Assembly: GCA_947044405.1 (NCBI GenBank)
Contig: CAMRHE010000028.1
Coordinates: 7,049,001 to 7,113,000 of the forward strand
Reading direction: 5' to 3'
From: Leptodactylus fallax
Taxonomy: Eukaryota > Chordata > Amphibia > Anura > Leptodactylidae
Length of the DNA: 64,000 nucleotides
Within the stretch, counting starts at the first letter, position 1. Every line of letters begins with the position of its first letter. This document shows, piece after piece, positions 1-64,000 of the stretch. The notes under the pieces were generated by a model. The model worked only from the letters and a program-made list of their open reading frames with translations. It was not told where the DNA came from and ran no database searches. The position numbers and the translations under genes were made by a program.

Positions 1-224
1 CAATATAAATCCAGCCCTGTCTTATACGCTCATCTTTGCACCCAAAATAATGTTTATCTAAATTCCTTTTAATTTAGGAGAACCTCTTAATAATGAATAT
101 ATTTCTTATGGTAAAGGGGGACATGGCACCCTAGTAATAGGATTGTGTACAGAAGGCTATATTATATACATATATACTATATATACAGAGATTATCACTC
201 CTGATATTTGCTTCTCTTCTTCAG

Positions 225-8671
<8,447 letters not shown>

Positions 8672-8994
8672 GCTGAGAGCGCGCTGCAAAATACACCGAC
8701 GTCATGCACTTTGTATATACACTCTGTACTGTGAGTTATACCCCAGATACACATACACGAGTATCAGGATACTAAGGGAAATGGGCAGTAAACCTAAAAT
8801 ACTATATATACCGTATAATGTACTGTGCATCCTCAGGAAGGTTCCACAATCTGCATACTTAAGGAGGATGGTGCTTTTTTTTTTTTATTTAAGGGCTTGC
8901 CTGCTTATTTGCAATCCCATCTTGTTAGAAGGACCCCCTGAAATTAAAGTGTTTTTTTCTGGGTTTATAAGATTAATGACCTTTCCTTTGGATA
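8672..8994. other. UPP2 3' flank
   Basis: Probable 3' UTR and flank after the UPP2 stop. No canonical AATAAA seen; an ATTAAA lies at 8943-8948. The T-rich stretch near 8875-8890 and the later GATAGGTCAGT piece look repeat-derived. Confidence 0.4.
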
Positions 8995-9957
8995 GGTCAG
9001 TTAGGGATATGTAACCAGAACTAGCATATCACCCCATCACTGCAGGTAGATAGGTTAGTGTCACCAGAACCAGCATATCACCCCGACCCTGCAGATAGAT
9101 AGGTTAGTGTCACCAGAACCAGCATATCACCCCAGCCCTGCAGATAGATAGGTTAGTGTCACCAGAACCAGCATATCACCCCAGCCCTGCAGATAGATAG
9201 GTTAGTGTCACCAGAACCAGCATATCACCCCAGCCCTGCAGATAGATAGGTTAGTGTCACCAGAACCAGCATATCACCCCAGCCCTGCAGATAGATAGGT
9301 TAGTGTCACCAGAACCAGCATATCACCCCAGCCCTGCAGCTAGATAGGTTAGTGTCACCAGAACCAGTATATCACCCCAGCCCTGCAGATAGATAGGTTA
9401 GTGTCACCAGAACCAGTATATCACCCCAGCCCTGCAGATAGATAGGTTAGTGTCACCAGAACCAGCATATCACCCCAGCCTTGCAGATAGATAGGTTAGT
9501 GTCACCAGAACCAGTATATCACCCCAGCTCTGCAGATAGATAGGTTAGTGTCACCAGAACTAGCATATCACCCCAGCCTTGCAGATAGATAGGTTAGTGT
9601 CACCAGAACCAGCATATCACCCCAGCCCTGCAGATAGATAGGTTAGTGTCACCAGAACCAGTATATCACCCCAGCCCTGCAGATAGATATGTTAGTGTCT
9701 CCAGAACCAGCATATCACCCCAGCCCTGCAGATAGATAGGTTAGTGTCACCAGAACCAGAATATCACCCCAGCCTTGCAGATAGATAGGTTAGTGTCACC
9801 AAAACCAGCATATCCCCCCAGCCCTGCAGATAGATAGGTTAGTGTCACCAGAACCAGCATATCACCCCAGCCCTGCAGATAGATAGGTTAGTGTCACCAA
9901 AACCAGCATATCTATCTGCAGGGCTGGGGTGATATGCTAGGTTCTGGTGACACACTA
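8995..9957. repeat. 49-bp minisatellite with an inverted last unit
   Basis: About 18-19 head-to-tail units of 49 bp (AGATAGATAGGTTAGTGTCA, CCAGAACCAGCATATCACCC, CAGCCCTGC); spacing of 49 checked at 9051/9100. After about 9907 one unit runs in reverse orientation (TATCTGCAGGGCTGGGGTGA, TATGCTAGGTTCTGGTGACA). Divergence between units is low. It lies between the 3' ends of UPP2 and CCDC148. Confidence 0.95.
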
Positions 9958-11540
9958 CCCCTAATTGAAGATTGGGGGAGTTAGATACCCAGGACCTCCA
10001 TAGGTGAGCCTCCTCACTGAAAACCAACCATTGTACATTGTATAGTAGCTGTGCTTGGTATTGCTTTACTTCTCCATATGACGCCTCCTATTGCTGACAG
10101 TAGAAGGGACAGAAGTTATAAGTCTGTCTGTAGACTGTGACCATGGAGACACAAAGGCCAGCATAGGAGCTGTGTACGGAAATGATTCATTTGCAAAACT
10201 GTTAAATTTTTTAAGATGCATTGAAGCAATAACTACTTGCAGATTTCGTCCTACCCTTTAAATCTAGGATAAAAAATGTAGTTTGTTTCCATAGTTTCCC
10301 AAAAAAAAAAACCTTAAAAATTGTCTGGGTGAAGGGTCAGTGAATAAAATGTTTTAATCCAAGACTTTACTTCCCCCTGTAGTTTACTTGGCAGCCGGGG
10401 AGGTTTATAAGTCTGCTCAGTCTTGGCTAATGATATAAAGCACTTTCAGGTCAGAGACGTTTATGATTAATGAATAGACGAGATTCTCGCCAGCAGGTAC
10501 AATTATAGCGAGCGGCCATTACAGAGGCTGGAGCTGCTGTGGGTTTGGCACATATCAGACCTCGCAATACATATAGGATTGTTTATACTGCGCAATGTTT
10601 TACATCAGTCGGGTTTTACCCATCTTTTATCCTCTCCCGTCCTGCAATATGGTGTTAAAATAATGAATATTTTATGGATGATACAAATTAATTCTGGAAC
10701 AAAACAAAACTAAAATCTCCTTCCTGGGCTGCACTAAAGCCATTAAAATAAATTAAGGGGAAAAAAAACTTTATGTGATAATAAAGCGAATAAAATAATT
10801 AAATAAGCCTGACTTCTAGAGATATAAATCAGAATGTAAAAGGCAAATCTAATCACATAAAAGTAGAATCTGAAAACAGAACAAACATCGCTACATAGTC
10901 ACATTAGAGTTTAAAGTGAATCACTCGGTTCGGACCATAGTGAAAAGCGCTGCGGGAAAAAAACGCAACGAAAACGTATTATGGAACAGTTCTTATTCAA
11001 TTGAAAGGGAACTAAGCTGCAGTGACTCACTTCCACCACTATACAGAGAACAGCGCTGTCTGCTTCCTGCTCCATTCTCGCTGTATAAAATGGTGAGACC
11101 AATCCAATATTGATATTTTTTAGCCTATTAAATTACACCAGAGATGACATAAGCAGTGATAAAATTACATAATACATATTGTAGAACTTTTCATTATCAT
11201 TTCATTAAAGTTTGGGAAGAAGGTTTGGTATATGATTGTATCTAGATTCTCTTAGGGATCTCTTACATTTTAACATTTATACTACATTGTATACGGCAGT
11301 AATGGTGCTACAGGGTAAGATGAAATAAATCATTGTGACTTACACTGGTGATAGAGGCGCAGATGATCTGGCCAATACACATTTTGCCTCTATGGTAAAA
11401 ACTGGGAATAGATTAGAGGATGTAATGTTCATTTCTCTTGTAATTACAGAATCTAAGAGGTTTTATCTGTACTGTAAGGAGTTTTGTATATTGTTTTTTG
11501 GTATTATATATTTCAATATGTACATACAGGAATTGAAATA
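9958..11540. other. intergenic DNA between UPP2 and CCDC148
   Basis: Right after the array, 9960-10080 resembles a decayed T2-like MITE arm. Part of 10905-11000 resembles the GCGCTGCGGGAAAAA MITE family. Otherwise AT-rich DNA without recognised genes. Confidence 0.45.
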
Positions 11541-11680
11541 AAATATTATTCTTATTATTATTACTATTATTATTATTTCTGTTATTATTATATAGTCACT
11601 ATTATTATTATATTAATATTATTATAACTATTATTTTTTATTATTATTACAATCATTACTATTTTTCTTACTGTTTTGAA
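11541..11680. repeat. ATT-rich microsatellite
   Basis: Imperfect ATT/TTA triplet repeats over about 140 bp. Confidence 0.85.
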
Positions 11681-11696
11681 TTTATATCCATATAAG

Positions 11697-11957
11697 GCTA
11701 GGTTCTCATCTGCGTTCGGGTTTCCATTCAGCGGGTCTAAACCTAATCTGCATAAAAATATGGTTACCTTAGGAAACCTGCGGACCCCATAGACTATAAT
11801 GGGGTCCGTGTGGTTTCCGCTCGGTTTCTGCCTAAAGAAGGTGAAAAATGCGGAGAGAAAAGTCCTGCTTGCAGCGCTTTTCTCTCCGCATTTTTCATGC
11901 GGAGAGGGGAACGGAATCCCCGAACGTAATGCAAGCGCAGGTGTGAACCCAGCGTAA
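11697..11957. mobile_element. MITE family with GTTCGGGG / GTGAACC ends, copy 2
   Basis: Begins GGCTAGGTTCTCATCTGCGT and ends CAGGTGTGAACCCAGCGTAA, giving short inverted termini. It also contains an internal hairpin of GCGGAGAGAAAAG near 11851-11900. Homologous to 6790-6983 in inverted orientation. Confidence 0.75.
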
Positions 11958-12218
11958 CATAGAGTAAAAAAAAAAAATCATCTCATAATTCTAGGAATAT
12001 TTCAAAAAGTGTTTAAAGTGACCATTCACCTTCTATGATCACGTTGGTCTAAACCCCTGCGCTAATTATTTTGGGTACAGCAGCTAAATCCGACCTTCCC
12101 TATGTCCACGCCTCCTCCAATGATTTTTAGTATTAGGTGACACCCTCTCTGCCCATGTCCTAGTATTAGGCACCACCTCCAGGATCTACAAGGTCAATCT
12201 CTAAATCCCAGAAAACCC

Positions 12219-12563
12219 CTTGAGGCGTGGGTCCCACGTGCCACGAACACCGCAGTTTCACCGCCGCGTTTTACAGTCACTGCAAATTTTAGCGAATCCC
12301 ATCCACACATTGTGGAAAAATATGCACAGTGGACATGCTGTGATTTTCAAAACCGTTGCGGTTTTGGAAATCGCAGCATGTCAATTATACCTACGGAAAT
12401 GTCGGAGGTTTTCCTATAGGTATAACTGAAGTAGAAAGTCCACAGAGGAAAACTCTGCAGACCTTCTGTGAAAAGTCTTGTGTGAAAAAACGCAATGTGT
12501 TGTCACTGTGGTTTTCCCCGCAGTGCTTTTTTGCTGTGGCTCGCTACGTGGGGCTTTAGCCTC
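12219..12563. mobile_element. MITE family A (CCCCACGTAGCG termini), copy 1
   Basis: About 345 bp with inverted ends GAGGCGTGGGTCCCACGTG and CTACGTGGGGCTTTAGCCTC. Contains blocks shared with other copies: ATCCCATCCACACATTG, AAATCGCAGCATGTCAATTA, GAAAGTCC and GAGGAAAACTC. Other copies at 37094-39008 (interrupted), 39003-39314, 40250-40598 and 52566-52864. Confidence 0.8.
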
Positions 12564-12665
12564 AAAGAATTGATGTGGCTCTTTGTGCTGTTGCCGATCT
12601 CTGCAATAATCTTGTTTAACACCTGAACATCTCCAAAGACAAAAACTGTGAAGAGCTGTGAAATA

Positions 12666-12671
12666 TTTATT
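12666..12671 (-). promoter_or_regulatory. candidate poly(A) signal of CCDC148
   Basis: TTTATT on the plus strand reads AATAAA on the minus strand, about 495 bp past the CCDC148 stop. It is the nearest canonical signal I found on that strand; no transcript evidence is available. Confidence 0.35.
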
Positions 12672-13163
12672 ACGGATATATACAAATAAAGCCTATTATA
12701 GACCCCCGTCATCCTCCATGAGGAACGTTCCATCATAGACATTGTGTGGATGATGTCTGATAATGAGGGATGGCGGTGCAAAGATGAGACTGTTCACACA
12801 GACAATACACAATGCATGTATTATAAACCTTTCTCCCCCGCAGCCACCAGAAGTCAGAAACATTCTCCAATTTATGTTATGCTGCGTACAGCAATAAACG
12901 ACGAGTAAACAAGAGCCGCTAAATTCCACCGCAGCGATGTATCTGTCACCTCTGGTCCATCTCTCACATCTAATGTCTCAATTTCCATCCTCACACTGCA
13001 TAAAGAGACACTTACTGTACAAGCACACTGTGATATATGGCGTGTGCTGGCGGCTCTGGGTATAATGGAGAGGTCATGCCGTGTCACCAGCGCTATACAG
13101 ACACTCCCAATAACACAATAGACTACTGACTATTACAATATATATTACACACCCAGGACGCTG
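12672..13163 (-). other. probable CCDC148 3' UTR
   Basis: Between the CCDC148 stop and the candidate poly(A) signal on the minus strand. No repeat recognised. Extent unproven. Confidence 0.35.
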
Positions 13164-57834
<44,671 letters not shown>

Positions 57835-58132
57835 CTTAATGGCAAGTGAAAAATTAAGCCCTCGACTGCCAGCGGGAACGCCAACGCAGGGAAGAGCGAA
57901 GCTCCTCGGGGATGGCCGAGGTTAAGCAAGTTAACGTTCTCAATCCTTTTTATCTGTCTATACAGCTTCTCGCATTTTTTACCGTACGGTTTGGTTTTCT
58001 TATCAGATACATTCAACACGTATAGAATCCTTTCCACATTAGAAGGAAAGTCAAAGATTTACTCGTAGCTTTTAAGGAATGGATGTTAACTTGGAAACGG
58101 TGGAGGCACTGGGTTTTCAAGAAGTGGAGAGC
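57835..58132. other. upstream flank of the first recognised CCDC148 exon
   Basis: Intronic DNA on the 5' side of the gene. No further exon was recognised between here and the end of the window. Confidence 0.4.
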
Positions 58133-58488
58133 TTAAAAGGGTTGCGGTGTTATAGGCACATCCCCAATCTACAGGGATAATGGTCCAATGGCTGGGAATC
58201 CAACTGCCGGGTCCCCCAGCAATCAGGATAATGGGGGACCGAAAACCTCCTTGTGAATGGAGAACCAGTGCACTTGTGTGACCAGCACTCCAATCACTGT
58301 TATGGGGCTGCTGGGACTGTACAGCAGTGAATAGAGCGCTAGTCACGCACACATACTAGTGCCCCACTCACAAGGAAGCTTTAGAGAGTCTTTCTGACCC
58401 CTGTTCTCCTGAACGCTGGGGTACCTGGTAGTCGGATGCACAACAATTGGACACTTATCCCCTGTCCTGTCCTCAACAGCTCCTTTAA
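58133..58488. mobile_element. TTAA-flanked T2-like MITE
   Basis: TTAA at 58133-58136 and 58485-58488. Ends AAGGGTTGCGG and CAACAGCTCC. Inner arms CTGCCGGGTCCCCCAGCAAT and, diverged, CTGGGGTACCTGGTAGTCGG. Non-coding. Confidence 0.72.
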
Positions 58489-59278
58489 AGGAGTTGGATG
58501 AAATTAAAAAATGGCTGTCGTCCCCCCACAAGAAACAGCGCATTTATTGTCCATGGGGTCTGGTATTGCAGTAACTTGAATGCAGTAAATGGGGTGCTCC
58601 AAAGAGGGTTTCAACAGTTACTTCCCTATTTGTGATGACCCACAGGTTACCAAGCTGGTTCCGACCACAGGTGACATGACTGGAACCAGCACCCAGCTCC
58701 GCCTCCTCTACTGTGTTCACTGCTAGCTACCTGTAACATAGTGTCTGGCAGTCTAGATCATTATAATCCCATAGTACAGGCAACTAGCATTGAACACAGG
58801 AGAGGAGGGATCAGACAGAGCATGTAGTACTGAACTATACTGTAGAGAGGCGCTACTAGACAGACAATCAGCGCATGCACTTCGGCAATTGCCTAAACCG
58901 ATTTGCTAGATCTTGCAGCCAATCACATCTGCCACAGATCAGCATTGTGTGCGGTATTGCAGGTTTCTAGGTATAATGTCATGGACTGACCACTGCACAC
59001 TGATAGTATTGTACCCTGAAGGCCCCTCTGCTGCATTCACTCTAACCTGTATAAAGTTATATCAGAAAGTAAGTCAGCTCGGAATTGCAGACCATTTAGA
59101 TAATAAAATACAGCACGGTGAGATAAAAAGCAGAAAATGTTACAAAATTGCTGAAGCTTAAAAAGAATATGGTGAGAAGTGATAAATTTACATTCTCTCC
59201 AGACAGCAGACAAACACCCTTTCTGCATGCATATGATCTCACAGAAGGCAATATCTTATAAGAGACTAAGTCTATAAT
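58489..59278. other. intronic DNA, no feature recognised
   Basis: No gene or clear repeat recognised. Confidence 0.4.
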
Positions 59279-59304
59279 AATATAATATAATATAATATAA
59301 TATA
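59279..59304. repeat. ATAAT pentanucleotide microsatellite
   Basis: Short tandem ATAAT run. Confidence 0.9.
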
Positions 59305-59903
59305 GTGAGAGTGCACATACAGTACAAGTCTATAATAATACACTACTACAAGAGTACATATAGCTTGCACTAGCACAATCCCATAAAGCATCATGTCAGT
59401 CTTTGGCACACTTGAAATGAGCATGACCCCATTCCCTTGATGAGAATCTAACATGTTATAATACAGGGAACAGAAATTTAAGGCTACGCAGTGAGAGAAT
59501 AGATTCATGGAAACTGCTTGATCCCACGTCTTGATTCCTCGGCGCTGTCACCTGCGGTGTGTTAACAAGGTGTTTCCTTCTTCCCCTTAGTCCATGTTTT
59601 ATTAATGTGGCTGCTCCGGGCTCTCGTGTATTACTGTCAATTTGTTCTGCTGATATCACTCCAAAGTCTCCCACGTCTGCTTCTTGGATGTTTCCCGTAT
59701 TCTCTTCACTGTTTGTCAGATATTATTTACTGGTGATTTTCTCATTTGCATGGTTAGCGGTCGCTCATGTATATGTCTACTCTAGTCTGTTGTATCTGTA
59801 CGATAGATAAGATGTGGACTGAATGCTTGATGACAGATCTGAGATTTTTTCTACAAAACACTCACTCTAAGGGTTTAGCCTACAGTATGGGAGAAGAAGA
59901 AGT

Positions 59904-60220
59904 TTAAAGGAGTTGTTCAGGATTTTCTCGAATTTGCATGCAAGCAGGGAAAGGTATACAATAAAAAACTTACTAGTGCTGCTCTGGTGGACTCCCCTGG
60001 TCCTGTAGTGATGTTGCAGCCAATACTTGCCTCATTGGTAACACTTGCATGTATGAAATGTGACTGCTGAGGCTGCAGAGATCACCTGAACAATGTAAGT
60101 CATGTCATCACTGCAGGAGTGGCACGGAAAATTGACAGGTGACAATTGGTTTGTTTTCTTTGTTTTAAACTATGTCCTGCCTGTATGTAAATTTCTGAAA
60201 ATTCCAGATAACCCCTTCAG
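59904..60220. mobile_element. decayed T2-like MITE
   Basis: TTAAAGGAGTTGTTCAGGAT at the left and CCAGATAACCCCTTCAG at the right. The right TTAA is not preserved, so the edge is approximate. Confidence 0.5.
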
Positions 60221-60804
60221 AGCGAGGGAAGGGAAAGTAAACGTATATGGGCTGATTCAGAAAGCAATGAACTGGCGTATGCTGGATGGTTCAGAGCAAG
60301 GTAAATGATTTTGGAGGATGGAGATGACACCCGGTCATAGGATGCTAGAAGAGCTCGCTTACTATTACAGCAGCCTCATGAAATGGGAAAAATCTCAGAT
60401 ACCCATTGGTGCCCCTAGGAGGTCAATTTGTATATAGCTCCTATTTAGATCAATATAAGCTATATACAGTTACAGGAGATTGGCTATGTCTCAAACACAC
60501 ATATACAGTAAGACCCCGGTATCCACAGAGAATAGGTTCCAAGCCTCCCCGCGGATAGCATCAAACCCTATTCCACACTTTGTACAGATCCAGAAGCAGA
60601 TGGCTCGGTGGACATGCTGCTCTGTTACAGGCCTGGTTACTGCACAGTGTACAGAGACGCCTGCTTCTAGCTCCATACACTGCTCAGAGAAAAGCTGATC
60701 GGCGTGGGGGCCATGTTGACCCCCAATTATATTAAATTAATGACCTATGCAAAAGATAAGTCAATTCTAAAAAGCCTTGCATAACCTTCTGCCACTAACC
60801 ACAA
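60221..60804. other. intronic DNA, no feature recognised
   Basis: No gene or clear repeat recognised. Confidence 0.4.
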
Positions 60805-61419
60805 TTAAAGGGAGTCTGTCAGCACAAAATTGAGATATAAACGAACCCCAGTACCTTGTAGGGCTGTCAGCACAATTTACAATGATGGATTTCTTATTCA
60901 GGACCGCTGCTCCCTTCTTGTAAAAATTGTCTTTGTATCCCTAGGCAAATGAGCAGCAAAGGGCTTTAGGGGCATGGCTTTTCATCAACAGACTTCACTA
61001 TCTGCTGCTCAGCTCTGTCCCCAGCTAGATGACTGACATCTCTCTCCTCTGCCACAGCACAGAATACTAACTGTACTGTGCATGTCTAAAGAGGTCACAT
61101 TGTCCCCATCTGAAGCCAACTTCCTTCACTTCTGGGTGTAGTGTGACATCATCAAACTTGTACAGTACAGTTATTGGGTGGAACTGAGCAGCAGATAGTG
61201 AAGCCATTGATGGAAAGCAACGCCCCTGAAGGCCATTGATGGAAAGTAACGCCCTTAACGCCCTATTCTGCTTATCTGCATAGGGAAAAAAGGACGATTT
61301 TTACAAGAATGGAGCAGTGGTCCTGAATAAGAAATATATCATTGTAAACTGTGCTGACAGCCCTACAAGGTACTGGGATTAGTTTACATCTCAATTATGT
61401 GCTGATAGACTCCCTTTAA
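60805..61419. mobile_element. TTAA-flanked long palindromic MITE
   Basis: TTAA at 60805-60808 and 61416-61419. The arms match over about 150 bp in inverse: AGGGAGTCTGTCAGCACAAA / GTGCTGATAGACTCCC, CCAGTACCTTGTAGGGCTGT / CAGCCCTACAAGGTACTGGG, ATTCAGGACCGCTGCTCCC / GGAGCAGTGGTCCTGAAT. Well preserved. A short segment (GGCCATTGATGGAAAG) is doubled at 61201-61249. Confidence 0.9.
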
Positions 61420-61467
61420 GTGAAAGGAAAGTTAATGAAAAGGCGGATACCAGGGATTTACTGTACA

Positions 61468-61552
61468 ATTATGGAGAGAACATACAGAATCCATACAGAT
61501 CTTGCTTTTGGTCACAATCACAACCAGAATCCCATAACCACTGAGCCATCGT
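61468..61552 (+). mobile_element. fragment of the retroelement seen at 54637-54964
   Basis: GAGAGAACATACAGAATCCA to AACCACTGAGCCATCGTG. Confidence 0.5.
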
Positions 61553-61925
61553 GTAATATGTTTCATATTCAAATGCACAGTTTGCCAAAATGTATTTATT
61601 CTATAAGTAGACTCAGAGTGAATTTACAGTCCTTGTTAATACTTTCTAGTGAAATATAATGCTGTTTATGTAAGATACATCATTCCCTAAGATTCCTTAC
61701 ATTATTATCCACCATTCCTCTTGTCATTCGTACCTTCCAATTTATCTGGCAGCAACACTACAGGCCGGGGGCCGTGCCAGCCCCTTATCTGCCACTTGTA
61801 ACTCCCACTCCCTCATCACAGAACAGTCTGTGTATTGTGTATTTAGCTCCCCCGCTTCCTGATATCTTCATCTTCTTTCACATTATACTGTATATTACAT
61901 GTAGACTTTTTGTGGTGTACCATGC

Positions 61926-61927
<2 letters not shown>

Positions 61928-61971
<44 letters not shown>
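61928..61971. repeat. AT dinucleotide microsatellite
   Basis: About 22 TA repeats. It produces Ile/Tyr frames on both strands that are not coding. Confidence 0.95.
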
Positions 61972-61977
<6 letters not shown>

Positions 61978-62049
61978 CACAATGCCAATTCTGGGAAGTG
62001 AGGAGACAATTGATGGAGTTTTTGGAGAGGTACCTCGTCCCCTTCTTTC

Positions 62050-62784
62050 GTCCCCCAGTCCAGGGTCTTCTTTCCTACATTTTCCATTTCATAAAGCGTC
62101 AAATGTTTTTTTATTGGTGAAGGTCTGGCCTGCAGGTGTCCTGTTCACACCTGGACTCTTCTCTATGCTGTTGTGATGGATGCAGTACGTGGTTTAGCAT
62201 TGTCTTGTTGAAATATGAAAGCCTTTCCCTGAAAGAGACTCGGTCTGGATGGAGCAGATGTTATAAAGCTGTTATATACTGCTAGGCACTGATAGTGCCG
62301 AACAAGATGCGCAAGCTGCCCCTGCCATAGGCACTAATGACCCCCCATACCATTAGAGATGCAGGCGCTGATGACAAGCTGGATGGTCCTTCCCCTCTTG
62401 TCCGCAGGACAAGGTGTCTGTGGTTTTCATAAAGAATTTTGACTTTTTATTCATCTGACCACAGAACAGATTTCCATTTTGCCCGTCCATTATAAATGAC
62501 CTTTGCCCCAGAGAAGAGGGCGGCGATTCTGGATTGTAATGGCTTTTTCTTTGTATGATGCAGTTTTAACTTGCACGGTGAACTATGTCAATATGCCATG
62601 ATTTTCGAAGAACAGGTGAATCTCCTGGGGGCTTCCTGAGCCAACTGGGCCCTCAGTTTACCCTAACATGGCACAGCACTGTGTACTTCATACAGATACT
62701 CATCGTACATCATCTCCACCAGGCTGTGTGTCTGTATAATATACTGGGTAGATTATTTAAGAGACAACCCAGTTTATGTAGGGA
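62050..62784. other. intronic DNA; possible Tc1 transposase relic on the minus strand
   Basis: The stretch GGTCAGATGAATAAAAAGTC (inverse of 62438-62457) and its surroundings have the texture of a decayed transposase gene read on the minus strand, but I could not assemble motifs. Confidence 0.25.
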
Positions 62785-64000
62785 CACTACATGTATGAGA
62801 ACATTTTGGCTGGTTATCAGGAGGGACATTACATGTATGAGAAGATAACCCGACCACAATAAGGACATCATGGCTGGTTATCAGGAGGACACTACATGTA
62901 TGAGAAGATAACCTGACCACAATAAGGACATCATGGCTGGTTATCAGGAGGACACTACATGTATGAGAAGATAACCCGACCACAATAAGGACATCATGGC
63001 TGGTTATCAGGAGGACACTACATGTATGAGAAGATAACCTGACCACAATAAGGACATCATGGCTGGTTATCAGGAGGACACTACATGTATGAGAAGATAA
63101 CCCGACCACAATAAGGACATCATGGCTGGTTATCAGGAGGACACTACATGTATGAGAAGATAACCCGACCACAATAAGGACATCATGGCTGGTTATCAGG
63201 ACACTACATGTATGAGAAGATAACCCGACCACAATAAGGACATCATGGCTGGTTATCACGAGGACACTACATGTATGAGAAGATAACCCGACCACAATAA
63301 GGACATCATGGCTGGTTATCAGGAGGACACTACATGTATGAGAAGATAACCCGACCACAATAAGGACATCATGGCTGGTTATCAGGAGGACACTACATGT
63401 ATGAGAAGATAACCCGACCACAATAAGGACATCATGGCTGGTTATCAGGAGGACACTACATGTATGAGAAGATAACCCGACCACAATAAGGACATCATGG
63501 CTGGTTATCAGGAGGACACTACATGTATGAGAAGATAACCTGACCACAATAAGGACATCATGGCTGGTTATCAGGAGGACACTACATGTATGAGAAGATA
63601 ACCTGACCACAATAAGGACATCATGGCTGGTTATCAGGAGGGACACTACATGTATGAGAAGATAACCCGACCACAATAAGGACATCATGGCTGGTTATCA
63701 GGAGGACACTACATGTATGAGAAGATAACCTGACCACAATAAGGACATCATGGCTGGTTATCAGGAGGACACTACATGTATGAGAAGATAACCTGACCAC
63801 AATAAGGACATCATGGCTGGGTATCAGGAAGACACTACATGTATGAGAAGATAACCCGACCACAATAAGGACATCACGGCTGGTTATCAGGAGGACACTA
63901 CATGTATGAGAAGATAACCTGACCACAATAAGGACATCATGGCTGGTTATCAGGAGGACACTACATGTATGAGAAGATAACCTCACCACAATAAGGACAT
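62785..64000. repeat. 63-bp minisatellite, array B (continues past window end)
   Basis: About 19 units of 63 bp (AAGATAACCCGACCACAATA, AGGACATCATGGCTGGTTAT, CAGGAGGACACTACATGTAT, GAG), the inverse complement of array A. Units differ mainly by CCCGACC/CCTGACC and one short unit near 63200. Because 63 is divisible by three, minus-strand frames stay open for up to 304 codons; this is arithmetic, not coding. Confidence 0.95.

Noticed and set aside
61910..62102. Ile/Tyr repeat frames on both strands
   Set aside because: Produced by the TA dinucleotide microsatellite at 61928-61971.
62774..63989. Open frames of 304 and 122 codons with 21-residue repeats (SSHTCSVLLITSHDVLIVV-like)
   Set aside because: The unit is 63 bp, a multiple of three, so any stop-free frame continues through the whole array. 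The same frame occurs in array A on the other strand. No start context or family match.

Overview
This is vertebrate nuclear DNA, most likely from a frog or another amphibian. It contains spliced genes with GT-AG introns, introns crowded with terminal-inverted-repeat DNA transposons, several Tc1/mariner families, one L2-like LINE and long minisatellite arrays. The amphibian call rests on the many short palindromic elements with TTAAAGG termini, which resemble the T2/Kolobok MITEs known from Xenopus. I cannot name the species. No bacterial or phage features are present.

Genes. Two protein-coding genes lie tail to tail, about 4.5 kb apart. On the plus strand, six exons (225-8671) encode nearly all of uridine phosphorylase 2 (UPP2); its first coding exon lies left of the window. 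On the minus strand, ten exons (57834 down to 13164) encode the central and C-terminal part of the coiled-coil protein CCDC148; roughly the first 105 residues are encoded to the right of the window or in exons I could not find. All internal exon phases agree in both genes and no exon is broken. The convergent order UPP2 then CCDC148 is the same as on human chromosome 2q24 (from memory).

Repeats by region. 1-8.7 kb: UPP2 introns with a Tc1-derived fragment, a 22-bp minisatellite that nearly fills one intron, and nested MITEs. 8.7-13.2 kb: intergenic, with a 49-bp minisatellite ending in an inverted monomer. 13-28 kb: CCDC148 3' exons with a nested composite element containing a 31-bp minisatellite (16.4-17.7 kb) and a 43-bp array (18.2-19.1 kb). 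28-45 kb: MITEs, a truncated Tc1 relic (33.4-34.4 kb), a nearly intact DD35E Tc1-like transposon inserted into a MITE (37.3-38.9 kb), a deleted Tc1-like element (41.0-41.9 kb) and a 63-bp array (43.7-44.2 kb). 45-58 kb: a possible solo LTR (about 48 kb), a 5'-truncated L2-like LINE with an open reverse-transcriptase frame (50.1-51.6 kb), and the upstream CCDC148 exons. 58-64 kb: MITEs and a second 63-bp array in opposite orientation that runs off the end.

I found no evidence of a new gene system. The most useful leads are a Cys-to-Ser change at the position of the human UPP2 redox disulfide, a repeated pattern of tandem arrays that seem to grow out of MITE sequence, and the young DD35E transposon.
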